From Bryum argenteum (Eukaryota; Streptophyta; Bryopsida; Bryales; Bryaceae): a DNA stretch of 64,000 nt. Shown in pieces: positions 25,723-36,127 of the stretch (the first letter of the stretch is position 1; each line of letters starts with the position of its first letter). The stretch covers positions 14,834,648 through 14,898,647 of the forward strand of contig CM073329.1 of assembly GCA_037043015.1 (NCBI GenBank), written 5' to 3'. Below the pieces are notes generated by a model. That model was not told where the DNA came from. It worked only from the letters and a program-made list of their open reading frames with translations, and searched no databases. The translations under genes and the position numbers were made by a program.

Positions 25723-28700
25723 AATCCCGAGCTAGCAAGCAATCACCGTAATTATGAGAATGAAACAGATTTTTAGATCATCCAATTGATCAGTTTCTGA
25801 ATTGATCGATCTGTTATTGTGTTCACCGCTTTTTACTATCGATCCGAAACGACAAAAGTCTTTTTCTTTAAAAAAATTTAAGAAAGAGCAGCCGTAATTT
25901 GTTCTGATATTCAAAGCAAGAAGAGTTTGTTTTTGATATTAAAAAAGAAAAAAGAGCTTGTTTCTGATATTAAAAGTGAGGAGAGGAGTTCGTGAGTTGC
26001 TACCGGTTCAGCCACGTGTAGTGATCGACCTCGTTGTCAGACCCGGATTATAGCCAGCCTAGGAGTTACCGAGTGGCAAGTCCACTAACGAGGCGTGGGT
26101 ATCTTCAGCTTTTTGACTTGACAGCTTCAAATTTTCAATGCAGTTGATAATTTGTGTGGATGTGTTGAATGGGGTACGTAGCAGCCGCCTGGTTCTATAC
26201 TGGCCCGGGTGCAGAGGCGGCTCGGAGGGCGGAGCGCTGGACTGCAGGCTCGCCAAATCTCTCTTGCCAAGTCACGTGTCCACGCCATGTACTGTCAGAG
26301 TGACCATTTGCTGATGCTCTGAGAGCATGCCCGCTCTGTGGGCCGAAGAGTGAAGCCTTGTTTGGAGTGTGAAGAACCCACACACTATCCCTGTAATCCG
26401 GTCAAGAGGGTTGAGGTTTCCTAAATCCTAAGACACCATAATCAAGTTATACCCTGCTTTCATTCGCATTTTAGCTTCTCCATTTACCAATGGAAAAGTG
26501 CCATGTGGTAAAGACTTTATTAATAGAGAATTATTTCTATTAGAACTAACTTGTCAGCACATGTGATTGGTGATCGGCTTTTTCCTTTGTGTGCTGGCAT
26601 GGGGTGAGGTTGCGACGCCCGACCAAGTGGTGTCTAGCGGACATGCAGCCGAGCGGCCTAAAGCAGAGTGCTGGGCATGGTCTGAGATGGGTAAATGACG
26701 TGACTCGCGCTGGGGCCAGAAAGCGGAGGTGCTCGTGCAAGTGCCGATCGTGGGCCGAGTCGCAGAGGCGATGCTCTCAGGAACGTCGATGGATGTGCGA
26801 GATGCTTCAAGAGACGGGCGGCACGCGTGATCCAGTCAGTCATCTCAGAGGGCCATGGAATTCTCGCCACGCGCGACAAAAAGCATGCTTGGGGATCAGT
26901 CTCTCTAAGTTAGCAGATAAGTTGGTGGTGAGGTGGTGGAGTACTTTTATTGTTCGGAAAGGATAATTTAGTTTTTGGAATGTTTTGATGCGAACGGAGA
27001 GTTTGATGCGGATACGGTACTCTAAATTGTGTCAACCGCGGTTGTGGTGACTCGAAACAGCATCTCCGGTTGACTATTTGAGCCCTTGAATCTCATCCAT
27101 CTTCATCCTGGAACTTCATCGTTACTAGAAATTTATCCTTGTTGGAAGGAAAAGTCAAATTTTGTTCATTTAATCTTTGATGGAGTTTACAGATAAGGTA
27201 CCCAACTCAAAATCCGAGGAGCAGAAAGACATGTCCAGATCTCATGAGTCCTTTATCACCAATCACCCATAAACCCTTCCACATTCTCTTTAATGAAATT
27301 GCCTTGCCCACTCCATAGGCAAGAACCTCGTAGGTTGATTTTTCGGGGGTCTTGATTATGTTACCACTTACCACATTCAGTTGTTGATTCAATTTCTATC
27401 TTTTCTTTTCTCTTTTTTTCTTCTTCAAACCGAACCAAGTTCAAGGTGAGGGTTGCATGAAGTGGTAGGAAATTTCATCATATTGTCATATTATAGAAAT
27501 ATTCAAGTCACAATAGGCTCATTATTGCAGTATGGCACTTAAATGCAATATATAGTCTTGTGTATTTTCAAATTTACCCATAACAAATGGCTCTTAAAAA
27601 GAAATCGGTTATACTGAGACTTTGGAGATTCTCTTTGAAATTCTAGTGACAGATACATCTTTGGACAAAATATCAATGTAACTCTCTGCCAATTGCATTA
27701 TAGTACCTTACAAGCTTGCATGAAGGGGTAGGATCCCTCCAAGTATTTTCAAACCGATCATTTGATGTCTTGCACACTATAGTTTTTCTTGTTATGACGT
27801 ATCTAATTACTTGTGGACTGGGAGGAGTCCAGAAGTACCTTGTCAAGCATGGTTGTCACATTAGACACTTTTCAATCGATTACATTGGACACTTTGGACG
27901 ACTTTAGATCTTGTCTTTATGATCGGATCAACCTAAGGGTAATAAATAGAACATGTCCAATGTGACAAACCTTTCGTGGAGGGATTCCCTTTTCGCCATG
28001 TGGCAAGATAATATGTGAAACCAAAAATGTAATTGGAGGAATATGCCAAGAACATAAAGATATTCGGATCCTCCTTGGAGAAATAATTTTCAATTCTAAG
28101 TATCAAATTTTATTACAGCATTGAGAAAAATTTGAGAATACATTTCAATCCGGAATTCGTGAATAAGTCCAAATTTTGTTGAATATGACATTGTAATATC
28201 ACTTGGCCCAAGAGTACTTTGAGTAATTTTCTCTTGTAATGTGACTTGGTTTCTAGATGATTGTTTAGGAACAACAAGAAGTTGAGGCGTGCTATTTTAG
28301 TGGAATATAAGACTATTTTAACAAAATTGGGCGTACTACTTAATTACTTACTAAAGGAACTTCTAAAAATTTATCAAATATTGTGATTTTTATTTTTATA
28401 GTTTTGTATAAATCTACACAAAAACCAAAGGTACTCAAGCATTATTTTTATACAAATTTATTATTGCATGCAGGGAATTATCCATTAGCGTACAAGATTT
28501 TCATTGATGTTTATAACTCAATTTCAAACCAAAAGGCTATCAACTTAGGGTTGATAGTCAAGTTCTTCCTAATTTTTTCTTAACCAATTTTCTGCAGTTT
28601 ATTTTAAGATATTATAAAAAATAAAAAAAAACAATTGCCTAAATCTTTTAGTTTTTTATTACAATGTACAATTAGAGATTCTTTTTTGGAATAAATAAGT

Positions 28701-29300
28701 CACCTATTTCATAAACCCTAAAGCAGAGAGGCTTGACATGAATCATGTCGATTTGCTCAAATAGATATATTGTATTCACAAAAACTGAAACTTTGACTCA
28801 ATATATCTCAAGATCTATACAATGGAATTTGATATAAAAAATAGTGGGTGGACTTATTAGACAATTATAAACAAGGATACAAGATCCTACAGTTGGAATT
28901 TTCAAAATCAAATCTGAAATACTTTGTTCGTAGATTTTAGAGATGACCTACTTAGATGTCACATTAAACACGTGCATCAATTTACGCCGTTCATATGGCC
29001 GGTGCATGGCAGGTCTAATGTCCTTCTTACGTAGGATTCCCCCGTAACAGGGAATTACATGGTTTTCATCCAAAATCCCCTCTTCGATAATTTTATTCAG
29101 TTTTTCTTAATTGTGCATGCAATTACGTCATGAAATCACCACCTCCTTGAGTTTTGTGACAAATAATCTCCCTCTTTGTCGTGCTCAACCGTCCTGGTCG
29201 GGAGATCAATTTTTGCAATACCCTCATCGTGGGTGATTACCTTATACATGGCCGCTTGACCTCCTATCTTTAGGAGATAAAGTACATAACTGTCTGATCT
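25723..29300. other. Intergenic spacer
   Basis: The first 400 bases upstream of 25722 probably hold the promoter of the minus-strand DUF3455 gene. 26200-26960 is a GC-richer patch with long but unconvincing frames on both strands. A small foldback lies at 27851-27971. The rest is AT-rich with no recognised feature. Confidence 0.45.
27851..27971. mobile_element. Short foldback element, relative of 35381-35529
   Basis: GGTTGTCACATTAGACA at 27851 is matched by inverted TGTCCAATGTGACAAACC ending at 27971, with one extra base and one mismatch. The same terminal phrase (GGTTGTCATATTGGACA) starts the hairpin at 35381, so both belong to one family. The length is 121 bp and it has no coding capacity. 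Confidence 0.5.
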
Positions 29301-29628
29301 AAACATGAGTGGACCTACCAACCCATTCCATCGCCGATTCTTTACAGTTGAAATACATGCGATGTGATGATCCGGTCGCTTCCCCGGTAGAGTCGCGAAG
29401 CGTTTTGACTCTGAAAGCCGTCATACCCGGAGGAAACCTCCGACGACGTCGTCCAACGCACTTTTCTATTCCACTTTCACCCGCATCATGGTTTCTGCTT
29501 TTTTCAAAGATACCCGAACACGAAAACAATAAACAAATGCTTCCTCACACACTCCCACAATCTCAGTAAGTCACACGGCATTGACAAACTCCTCACTCCT
29601 CACTCCTCATGACTCTCACACCTCACCC

Positions 29629-29635
29629 TATAAAA
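29629..29635 (+). promoter_or_regulatory. TATA box of the first tandem DUF3455 gene
   Basis: TATAAAA sits about 180 bases before the ATG, in CACCC-TATAAAA-CCACTATC. The same context (CACCC-TATATAA-CCACCATC) precedes the second copy, and a shared CTCCCTCCATTCAACACC follows both, probably in the 5' UTR. Confidence 0.65.
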
Positions 29636-29813
29636 CCACTATCACAACCCTAACTCCCTCCATTCAACACCATCTCCTCATGCCAGCACCAGGCCAGCGA
29701 TCACAATCCCTAACTCCACTCACTCCAGCACCAGGCCACCGATCGCTCGAAAGCTCCTACTGTACCAATTCCGGTACCATTGATCAGAAGCGCTAGCTTA
29801 CAGTAATTGAAGC

Positions 29814-30347
29814 ATGGCAGTGGCGATCCGGTTCGTGCTACTGTTGGCGCTCGTCACATTCTGCACGGCCTCCAGACTTCTCACTTCAACGCAAGTATCT
29901 TCCATTTCGGTCACCGAGGATCATTACAAGCTACACCGAACGCTCCACGCAAAAGGTTACCAATACTACCGCTACAACGGCACAAGCTGGGTGCAGTTCA
30001 ACGCCACTGCTCGCCTCTGGAACGCCCAACACAAGCAAGTTGGGCACCACTTCTATCTCCCTCACGTCGACGCCAACGGTGGCCAACCCACATGGGAGTC
30101 TTCATCCTCCTCTGTCACCTGCAAAGCGGTCGTCAAAGTTGCAGGTGCCGCTGATAGCATCCCGTGGGTGTTGTTGGAAACCACTCAGTCTCATGGTAGT
30201 GCCAAGTACTTCGGTGACGTGAAACTGGTGCAACGGATTAATACCAAGGGTGGTCTTGCTCCGAGTTCGACCAAGCATGCTCGTGTTGGGCAGATCAAGA
30301 AGTCGCCTTATCTTTCAGATTATCTGTTCTATGTTTCGAGACACTGA
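29814..30347 (+). CDS. Secreted DUF3455 family protein, tandem copy 1
   Basis: A single exon encodes 177 aa. It has a signal peptide (VLLLALVTFCTASRLL), then YQYYRYNGTSWVQFNATA, a VGHHFYLPHVDANGGQPTWE core, SIPWVLLE, and FGDVKLVQRINTKGGLAPSS near the C-terminus, all in DUF3455 order. There is no intron at the position split in the paralogue at 24721-25722 (before YFGDV). A good TATA box lies about 180 bases upstream. An N-x-T sequon (NGTS, NATA) appears twice, consistent with passage through the secretory pathway. The biochemical role of the family is not established. The start chosen is the Met directly before the signal peptide; overlapping frames at 29807 and 30040 are shadows. Confidence 0.88.
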   Translation: MAVAIRFVLLLALVTFCTASRLLTSTQVSSISVTEDHYKLHRTLHAKGYQYYRYNGTSWVQFNATARLWNAQHKQVGHHFYLPHVDANGGQPTWESSSSSVTCKAVVKVAGAADSIPWVLLETTQSHGSAKYFGDVKLVQRINTKGGLAPSSTKHARVGQIKKSPYLSDYLFYVSRH

Positions 30348-33020
30348 TCGATAGAGTCATAGAGATAGATGTTGTAAACTAGTTCAGGACTTGATTCTCA
30401 AATTTTTTGTTTAGATTGAACAATTGTAAAAAATGCTTGTTTCATGAACGTTATCCACGAGTATGATGGTTTTTGCATCGATTAAGTTTGCCGATGGGAC
30501 TGGGGTATGCACGCACGACAAGGTGATGACTGTGTTTGCATTTTACATGCATAGAATATTTTTCTTTGAATAGAATCTTTGAATCCTGCCGCAAGTTGAA
30601 TCCGTGCCAAGCTGGACTAGGTTTGAGCAGTTGCAGAAGCAAGTTACAGTTTCGGCTTGTCGGAAGAATTCTGGGTCATTTCTGTGTATTTTAACTCCTA
30701 AAGTCAACTAGCCTCAAAACTCCCACAAATTCTCAAGACTCCCAAAAGAACTACCCTCTTTCTATGGGAGGTGAATTTTTAAAAATTCAGACTTATGTTT
30801 AAGTATACAACAGTAGGATCTAGATAGTATGTAACTTACGAACTTGTATGATCTAGTATGTAACTTACGAACTTGTATGTGTACATGTATATAAAATCTC
30901 ATATTCAAATTCTTCACCAATTGTGGTCATAATGTTCAAAGTTGGAGAGTGTTTTTCCATTCTTGTAGAAATGGTACTAAGTACAAACTAGTTTTTTGAG
31001 AGCCAAACAAACTATTTTTGGAAGAAGTTTATATCATTATATGAGGCTCTTCAAAGTCTTGATCCTCCGTGAGTTAGGAACATGTTTTCGCAATTTTTAT
31101 CTCGTCATAAATTTATTAAACCTGTAGAAATGCTTGATTATTCACATGGAGACATTCTAGAATTCAACTACAAAGAGTGACATTTGACAATAAAAATGAC
31201 ATGCAAAGACTCATTGGATTGAAAACCCCAAATGATGAGATCATGCACTAAAACCCTATTTACACGTGTAAAAAAACAAAACTTGAAAAAAAAAAGTAAA
31301 TCTCGATTCTTGAGTTTCTAAAATTTCATTGACTATGGGCAAATTTTGAGAATAAATGAGCATATAGGTCTGCAGTTTGGGCAGTTTTGTGCAGATTTTA
31401 AACAATGTTTTCAAAGTTGACGGTGTATATTTCCTAAAGTATGAGGAATTCCGAAGCACATAAAAACCTTTTGGAGAGGTATGATCCCCAATTCCGTTAA
31501 AATGGCGTTATGATGCTAAAATGGCACACCTCAACTTTTTGACCTGTAGTTCAAAAACCATGTGATATAATAGAATCTGAAGGTGATATTATGGAAAATG
31601 AGTGACAATTTATATAAAGGAGTGATATTATTTGAAAAATTGTGATATTATAGAATACACCCTTCCATGTGAGCACATATGTAAGATTTGGTGTGACAAA
31701 ATGGCACATGGCATAGTGCCATTTTAACGGAATTGAGGTTTATGGGAAAATCTATATCCTATAAAAGGTATTAATTTCATGCTAGGTGAATTTAGAAAAC
31801 TAGAGGTTTAACAAACTCAAATTAACCACAATCTAGCCTCAATTGACTTTTAGGGTTAAAGTCCGAGGAGACAAAGTAGGGTCATTCTTTTGACATTAAT
31901 GTCAACAATGTCTAATACACTACCATTTCTACTATCTATTCACTCCTTTAAACATATGCATAGGAGCATCAGTCTTATATTTGAACAAATCTCTATAGCT
32001 CGTGGTACTCCAATAAGACTAGGTCTTAGGCTCAAAAGCGCTCCAAAAATATTATCAAAATTGACATATAATAACCCCTGGAAAAAAAACAAAAAAACCA
32101 TTGGAGGTGTTGTAGCGTGTAGAAGCAAGATTGCACATCAAGTCAATTAACCAAGCTTTGATGAATATGATTTGAAATGATCTACAATACCGAAAACTAC
32201 ATGAAAGATTGGAGTAGATATTAAGCTCAAGTAATGGTTGACTTCAGACATTAGAGTGGATAGACTAACTCTAAGAGCACTTTAAGAAAGGACGAACTTA
32301 CAAATCCTCATTTGATGTGAAGAAACAAAATTCAAATAAAAGTTCATTTGCTATGTCGACGTGGCAGTCACCACCATAGTCCACTTAACTACACTAGTAA
32401 GGGTTATTGGGTACCTTAAAGTTCTACAAGGGACATGTCAATTAATTTTATGGCACTTGTCGCTAGCTAGGAAGGACTTAGCATAGTGTTAACCCATGAG
32501 AGGGGTTAGTAATCTCAACATTGGTGTCTTTACTTTTACACATACACTCAAGAATAGGTTAAACAAACAGTCTATTTAAGCCAGCCTTAAAATATATTTA
32601 GAGTCCTTCTTATGATCATGTGGCACATAAGTCTTGAACCCAATTAATCGTCTCTATCCCTTGCTTCAAGCTATCCTTGAAGTATATAGATCAAATCAAC
32701 ATGGTGGGACTACCAGGTAAACTAATTCTATACAGCTGAAATAAATGCGACTTTTTGAGCCGGTCGCTTCCGACGCCAACTGAACTGACTTTCAGTTGCT
32801 GATCGGGAAAAGCTTTGACTCCGAAAGCCGTCGTATCCGGAGGACACCTCCTACGACATCATCCAACGCACGCACTTTTCTATTGCTAGTTTCACCGCAC
32901 AACGAACTTGATTCAGTACTTTCTTCAAAGATACCTGGACAAGAAAACAATTAAAGAACTGCTTGCCCGCAGTCAGTCACTCGGCATTGACGAACTCCTC
33001 ACGACTCTGGCACCCCACCC
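30348..33020. other. Spacer between the tandem DUF3455 genes
   Basis: Contains the 3' flank of copy 1, a short direct repeat of about 27 bp (TATGTAACTTACGAACTTGT twice at 30830-30878), the MITE at 31486-31738, an inverted SINE-like stretch (about 32350-32545) and the promoter of copy 2. No gene is supported. Confidence 0.5.
31486..31738. mobile_element. MITE with CAATTCCGTTAAAATGGC termini
   Basis: The left terminus CAATTCCGTTAAAATGGC (31489-31506) is exactly inverted at 31718-31735, and the outer CCC/AGG bases also nearly pair. The 253-bp element has no reading frame. Relatives with the same termini occur in three introns of the PPR gene (57659, 58547, 59687). A target duplication was not resolved, so the superfamily is open. 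Confidence 0.65.
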
Positions 33021-33027
33021 TATATAA
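33021..33027 (+). promoter_or_regulatory. TATA box of the second tandem DUF3455 gene
   Basis: TATATAA lies 137 bases before the ATG at 33164, at the position equivalent to the TATA box of copy 1, followed by the same CTCCCTCCATTCAACACC. Confidence 0.65.
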
Positions 33028-33163
33028 CCACCATCTTAACCCCAACTCCCTCCATTCAACACCAGCTCCTTGTTTCAGCACCAGGCCAGGCTACACAATC
33101 CCTACCATTCCAGCGCTATCGATCGATCAGAAGGGCTCGCTTACAGATTGCAGCAATCACACA

Positions 33164-33697
33164 ATGACAGGAGCGATCAGGCTAGTGCTACTATTGGCGC
33201 TCGTGACATTCTGCACAGCCTCCAGAGTTCTCACTTCGATGCAAGCATCTTCCATTTCAGTCTCTGAGGATCACTACAAGCTACACCAAACGCTCCACGC
33301 AAAAGGATACCAGTACTACCGCTACAACGGCACAAGCTGGGTGCAGTTTAACGCCACAGCTCGCCTCTGGAACGCCCAACACAAGCAAGTTGGGCACCAC
33401 TTCTATCTCCCTCACGTCGACGCCAACGGTGGCCAACCCACATGGGAGTCTTCCTCTTCTTCAGTCACCTGCAAAGCTGTGTCGAAAGTTACAGGTGCTG
33501 CTGATAGCATCCCGTGGGTGTTGTTGGCAACCACTCAGTCACACGGTGGTGTCAAGTACTTCGGTGACGTGAAACTGGTGCAACGGATTAATACCAAAGG
33601 TGGTCTTGCTCCGAGTTCGACCAAGCATGCTCGTGTTGGGCAGATTAAGAAGTCGCCTTATCTTTCCGACTATCTGTTCTATGTTTCTCGACACTGA
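33164..33697 (+). CDS. Secreted DUF3455 family protein, tandem copy 2
   Basis: An intronless gene of 177 aa, the same length as copy 1 and differing at few positions (for example SMQASS for STQVSS and LLATT for LLETT). The signal peptide, the GHHFYLP and GGQPTWE core and the C-terminal FGDVKLVQRINTKGG are unchanged. The frame stays open upstream to 32963, but the ATG at 33164 is chosen. It aligns with the copy 1 start, gives the signal peptide and leaves the TATA box and 5' UTR outside the coding sequence. The DNA of the two coding regions is far more alike than their 3' flanks, which suggests purifying selection, gene conversion or both. Function unknown; predicted to be secreted. Confidence 0.88.
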   Translation: MTGAIRLVLLLALVTFCTASRVLTSMQASSISVSEDHYKLHQTLHAKGYQYYRYNGTSWVQFNATARLWNAQHKQVGHHFYLPHVDANGGQPTWESSSSSVTCKAVSKVTGAADSIPWVLLATTQSHGGVKYFGDVKLVQRINTKGGLAPSSTKHARVGQIKKSPYLSDYLFYVSRH

Positions 33698-35380
33698 TCG
33701 ATAGACATAGATTTTTTAGAATAGTTCGTCATGCTCAGGACTTGATTTGATTCTCCTGATCTAGAATTTAGATTTTATTGTTCACATTGAACAACTGTGA
33801 AGAAGCTACTTTGTTTCATTCCATCCAAGAAGATGGACAGTCTTTGCATTAAAGTGATCTACTGAACTTTAGCAATCGAAAAACCTTGTTAATTACAAGC
33901 CATCCACAAAGATGGACTTTGCATTAAGATGATCGACCAAATGGGACTTCGCCAGTTGGACTGGTGTACGCACACACAACTAGGTGATGACTGTGTTTGC
34001 ATTTTAATCAATTATATAAGTTCATGTAAACAGTATTTTGGTGTTGAATTCGAGGATCGTGTAGAATCTTTGAACCCTGCAAGCATTTGGCAGTGAGGTA
34101 TATTCTGCTGCAAGTTGAAAGCCTAGTTCGCCCTTCCAAGGTTTGAGAAAGTGTCTAGGCTTGCCTAAGTTTCGGCTTGTAATAAAGAAGAAATAAAAGG
34201 AAGAAACTTGGGTCATTTTGGTAAATTTTTAAGGTCAAGGAGACAAGTAGGGTGCGTTCCTGTTAACAAATCTGATGTCATATTTTTCTTTTATCTTGAT
34301 CTCCACCCTCGGTAGGTGATTAATACATGACTTGCTGGCCCTGCATGAGTTCGAAGAAGTTTTTCTCGTTTCACTCACTAGCTAGATTTAGAAGCGGGTC
34401 AACTCTAACAGTTGACAATGAGAGCCAGGGATGGGAGATACACGCATGCATGTGTGCGCTCACTGCAGCTTGAGTGTGTCCAGAAAGACGGCAATCGTCA
34501 GGTACTACTCTTTCTACACTATGATCTGACATTCAGCTCAAGAATATACCATCAAATTATCTATTGTTGACTGCTTCCTGTAGTCGGATTCAACTTTCAG
34601 TAGCGGCGATGCTGGCGAACTTCAGTGAGCCCACAGCAGAGAAACCGTCATTGCTTGGTCATGCGGAGGTTGAGACATACTTCCACGAGTTTGGACATGT
34701 GGTAAGTCAATGATCTAACTTGGCATCATACTTGTTGTAGTAGGCATTGGGTTTCGATTGACGAGTACGGATCCTGGGTGCGCCTTTTTAATGTCTTGGC
34801 TACCTGCTGTCTTGGCTTTTTGGTATGAATCCTGGATTAAACATCATGAGCTAGAAGAGTCCATTCAATTGTTTTACTCAGTAAGCAGGATGGAGTATTG
34901 ATGCGTATCTGCACATGGTTGTGCATCCTCCGATAAGAACACTCAGGGTCAGGATCAAGACGCTTAACACAAGTTAGTTTTCTTTGGGCTTCTACGCATC
35001 TTCAAAATTAGATGCGTGTAGCTCTTGATTTTTCTGTTATCTGTATAAATTTAATGGGACACATGTAGAAAGAACGACCTCGGTCGCCATGACCGAGAGA
35101 ATCATCGGGTTGCCCCGCCCTCAACAGAACCAGTCATCCACGGCCGTTGTCCACGCATCCTTTTCATACTTCATTCGCAGATTCGCAGATTCATCCATTT
35201 CGCCGTTTCACTCAGTCCTCGGTAGAATCGAAAAATTGATTGGAAACGACAAATTGTTTCCATGCACACCTACCAAGCTTCAACGGACATGAGAGTAACG
35301 GCAAAATCACAATCGCATAACAATCCCTTTCGCTTGAGCTGCTGCCACCAATTACCGAGGCTTCGAGGGACTTGTGAGCG

Positions 35381-35529
35381 TGGTTGTCATATTGGACAAA
35401 TTACTATTCATTTCATGTCCTATAGGACGAGTTACTATTCATCACATGTACTTGAAAGGTACATTTGATAAATGGTAACTCGTCCTATAGGACATGAAAT
35501 GAATAGTAATTTGTCCAATATGACAACCA
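35381..35529. mobile_element. Near-perfect foldback (hairpin) element
   Basis: The left arm from 35381 (TGGTTGTCATATTGGACAAA onward) and the right arm ending at 35529 are inverse complements over 55 consecutive bases, then imperfectly to about 63, with a short loop. CTTGTGAGCG directly precedes it (35371-35380) and recurs two bases after it (35532-35541). The same decamer also occurs nearby as a local repeat, so a target duplication is not proven. It is a relative of 27851-27971. A transcript would fold into a long hairpin. Confidence 0.7.
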
Positions 35530-35631
35530 TGCTTGTGAGCGACATTCTTGTGAGCGGTGTGAGAGTGGCTGTGGAGAGAGGCCGTGGAGAGGCTCGGCTC
35601 GTACGAGCGCGCGAGGGGCTTGTGAGCGCGT

Positions 35632-35878
35632 GGCTGCACTAAGCAAGCGTGTGCCTTGAGAAATTCAAGAGCGCATTTTACCCAGCCGACGAGACGCCTG
35701 GCTGCACCAAGCAAGCGTGACTATGGCTTTCGCAATTCCTACGAGCGCATTTTACCAAGCCGACAAGACGCCTAGCTGCACCAAGCAAGCGTGTGCCTTT
35801 TGCATTTCCTACGAGAAATTCAAGAGGGTAGGTGTAGAGGTTGTGGGCATCAGTGGCGACACGCCTGAATCCCACAAG
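35632..35878 (+). pseudogene. Three tandem fragments of a peroxiredoxin Q exon
   Basis: Copy 3 (35747-35878) reads FYQADKTPSCTKQACAF then YEKFKRVGVEVVGISGDTPE and ends SHK before a GTACCG donor-like site. This is the peroxidatic and resolving cysteine exon of chloroplast peroxiredoxin Q, with substitutions at usually fixed positions (TPS for TPG, FCIS for FRDS). Copy 2 (about 35674-35746) reads FYPADETPGCTKQA, then is broken by a small insertion and a stop. Copy 1 (about 35632-35673) keeps only GCTKQACA joined to KFK. No start, transit peptide or other exon of the gene is seen. The fragments sit inside the M3 pseudogene gap, upstream of the Merlin element. Confidence 0.75.
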
Positions 35879-36127
35879 GTACCGCAATCGCAAGAGTGGC
35901 TGTGGAGGCTCCGTTAAGCTCGACTAATTTCTTTTTATCTATTCTAATTTTTTATTTGATTTGAATTGTTGAGTTATTTTCTCTACTTTACCATTTGTTT
36001 GTTTTAGAATTTTATATTATTTTTTTGTTGATTCTCAAACCCAAAGTTTTCCCTTTGCTAAAAAGGTAAAACAATAAATGGCTATCATTCCAATGCATGA
36101 GTTCACGGAAAGAACAAAGAATGAAAG

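Larger units (their letters stand above)
29300..34240 (+). repeat. Tandem segmental duplication carrying two DUF3455 genes
   Basis: Unit 1 (about 29300-30710) and unit 2 (about 32730-34240) share promoter, coding and 3' sequence in the same order, with the coding starts 3350 bp apart. Upstream shared phrases include CCGGTCGCTTCC, TTTTGACTC/TTTGACTCCGAAAGCCGTC and ATCCAACGCAC. Downstream shared phrases include GGTGATGACTGTGTTTGCA and GTTTCGGCTTGT. The coding parts are nearly identical while the 3' flanks have diverged. The spacer holds a 253-bp MITE. Confidence 0.8.

Noticed and set aside
26589..26966. 125-aa open frame in a GC-richer patch
   Set aside because: No domain, odd Trp/Arg/Cys-rich composition, and overlapping frames of similar length on the other strand.
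35089..35292. Possible transit-peptide exon of a peroxiredoxin Q gene
   Set aside because: No splice-compatible junction to the fragments downstream and no similarity to the mature PrxQ N-terminus.
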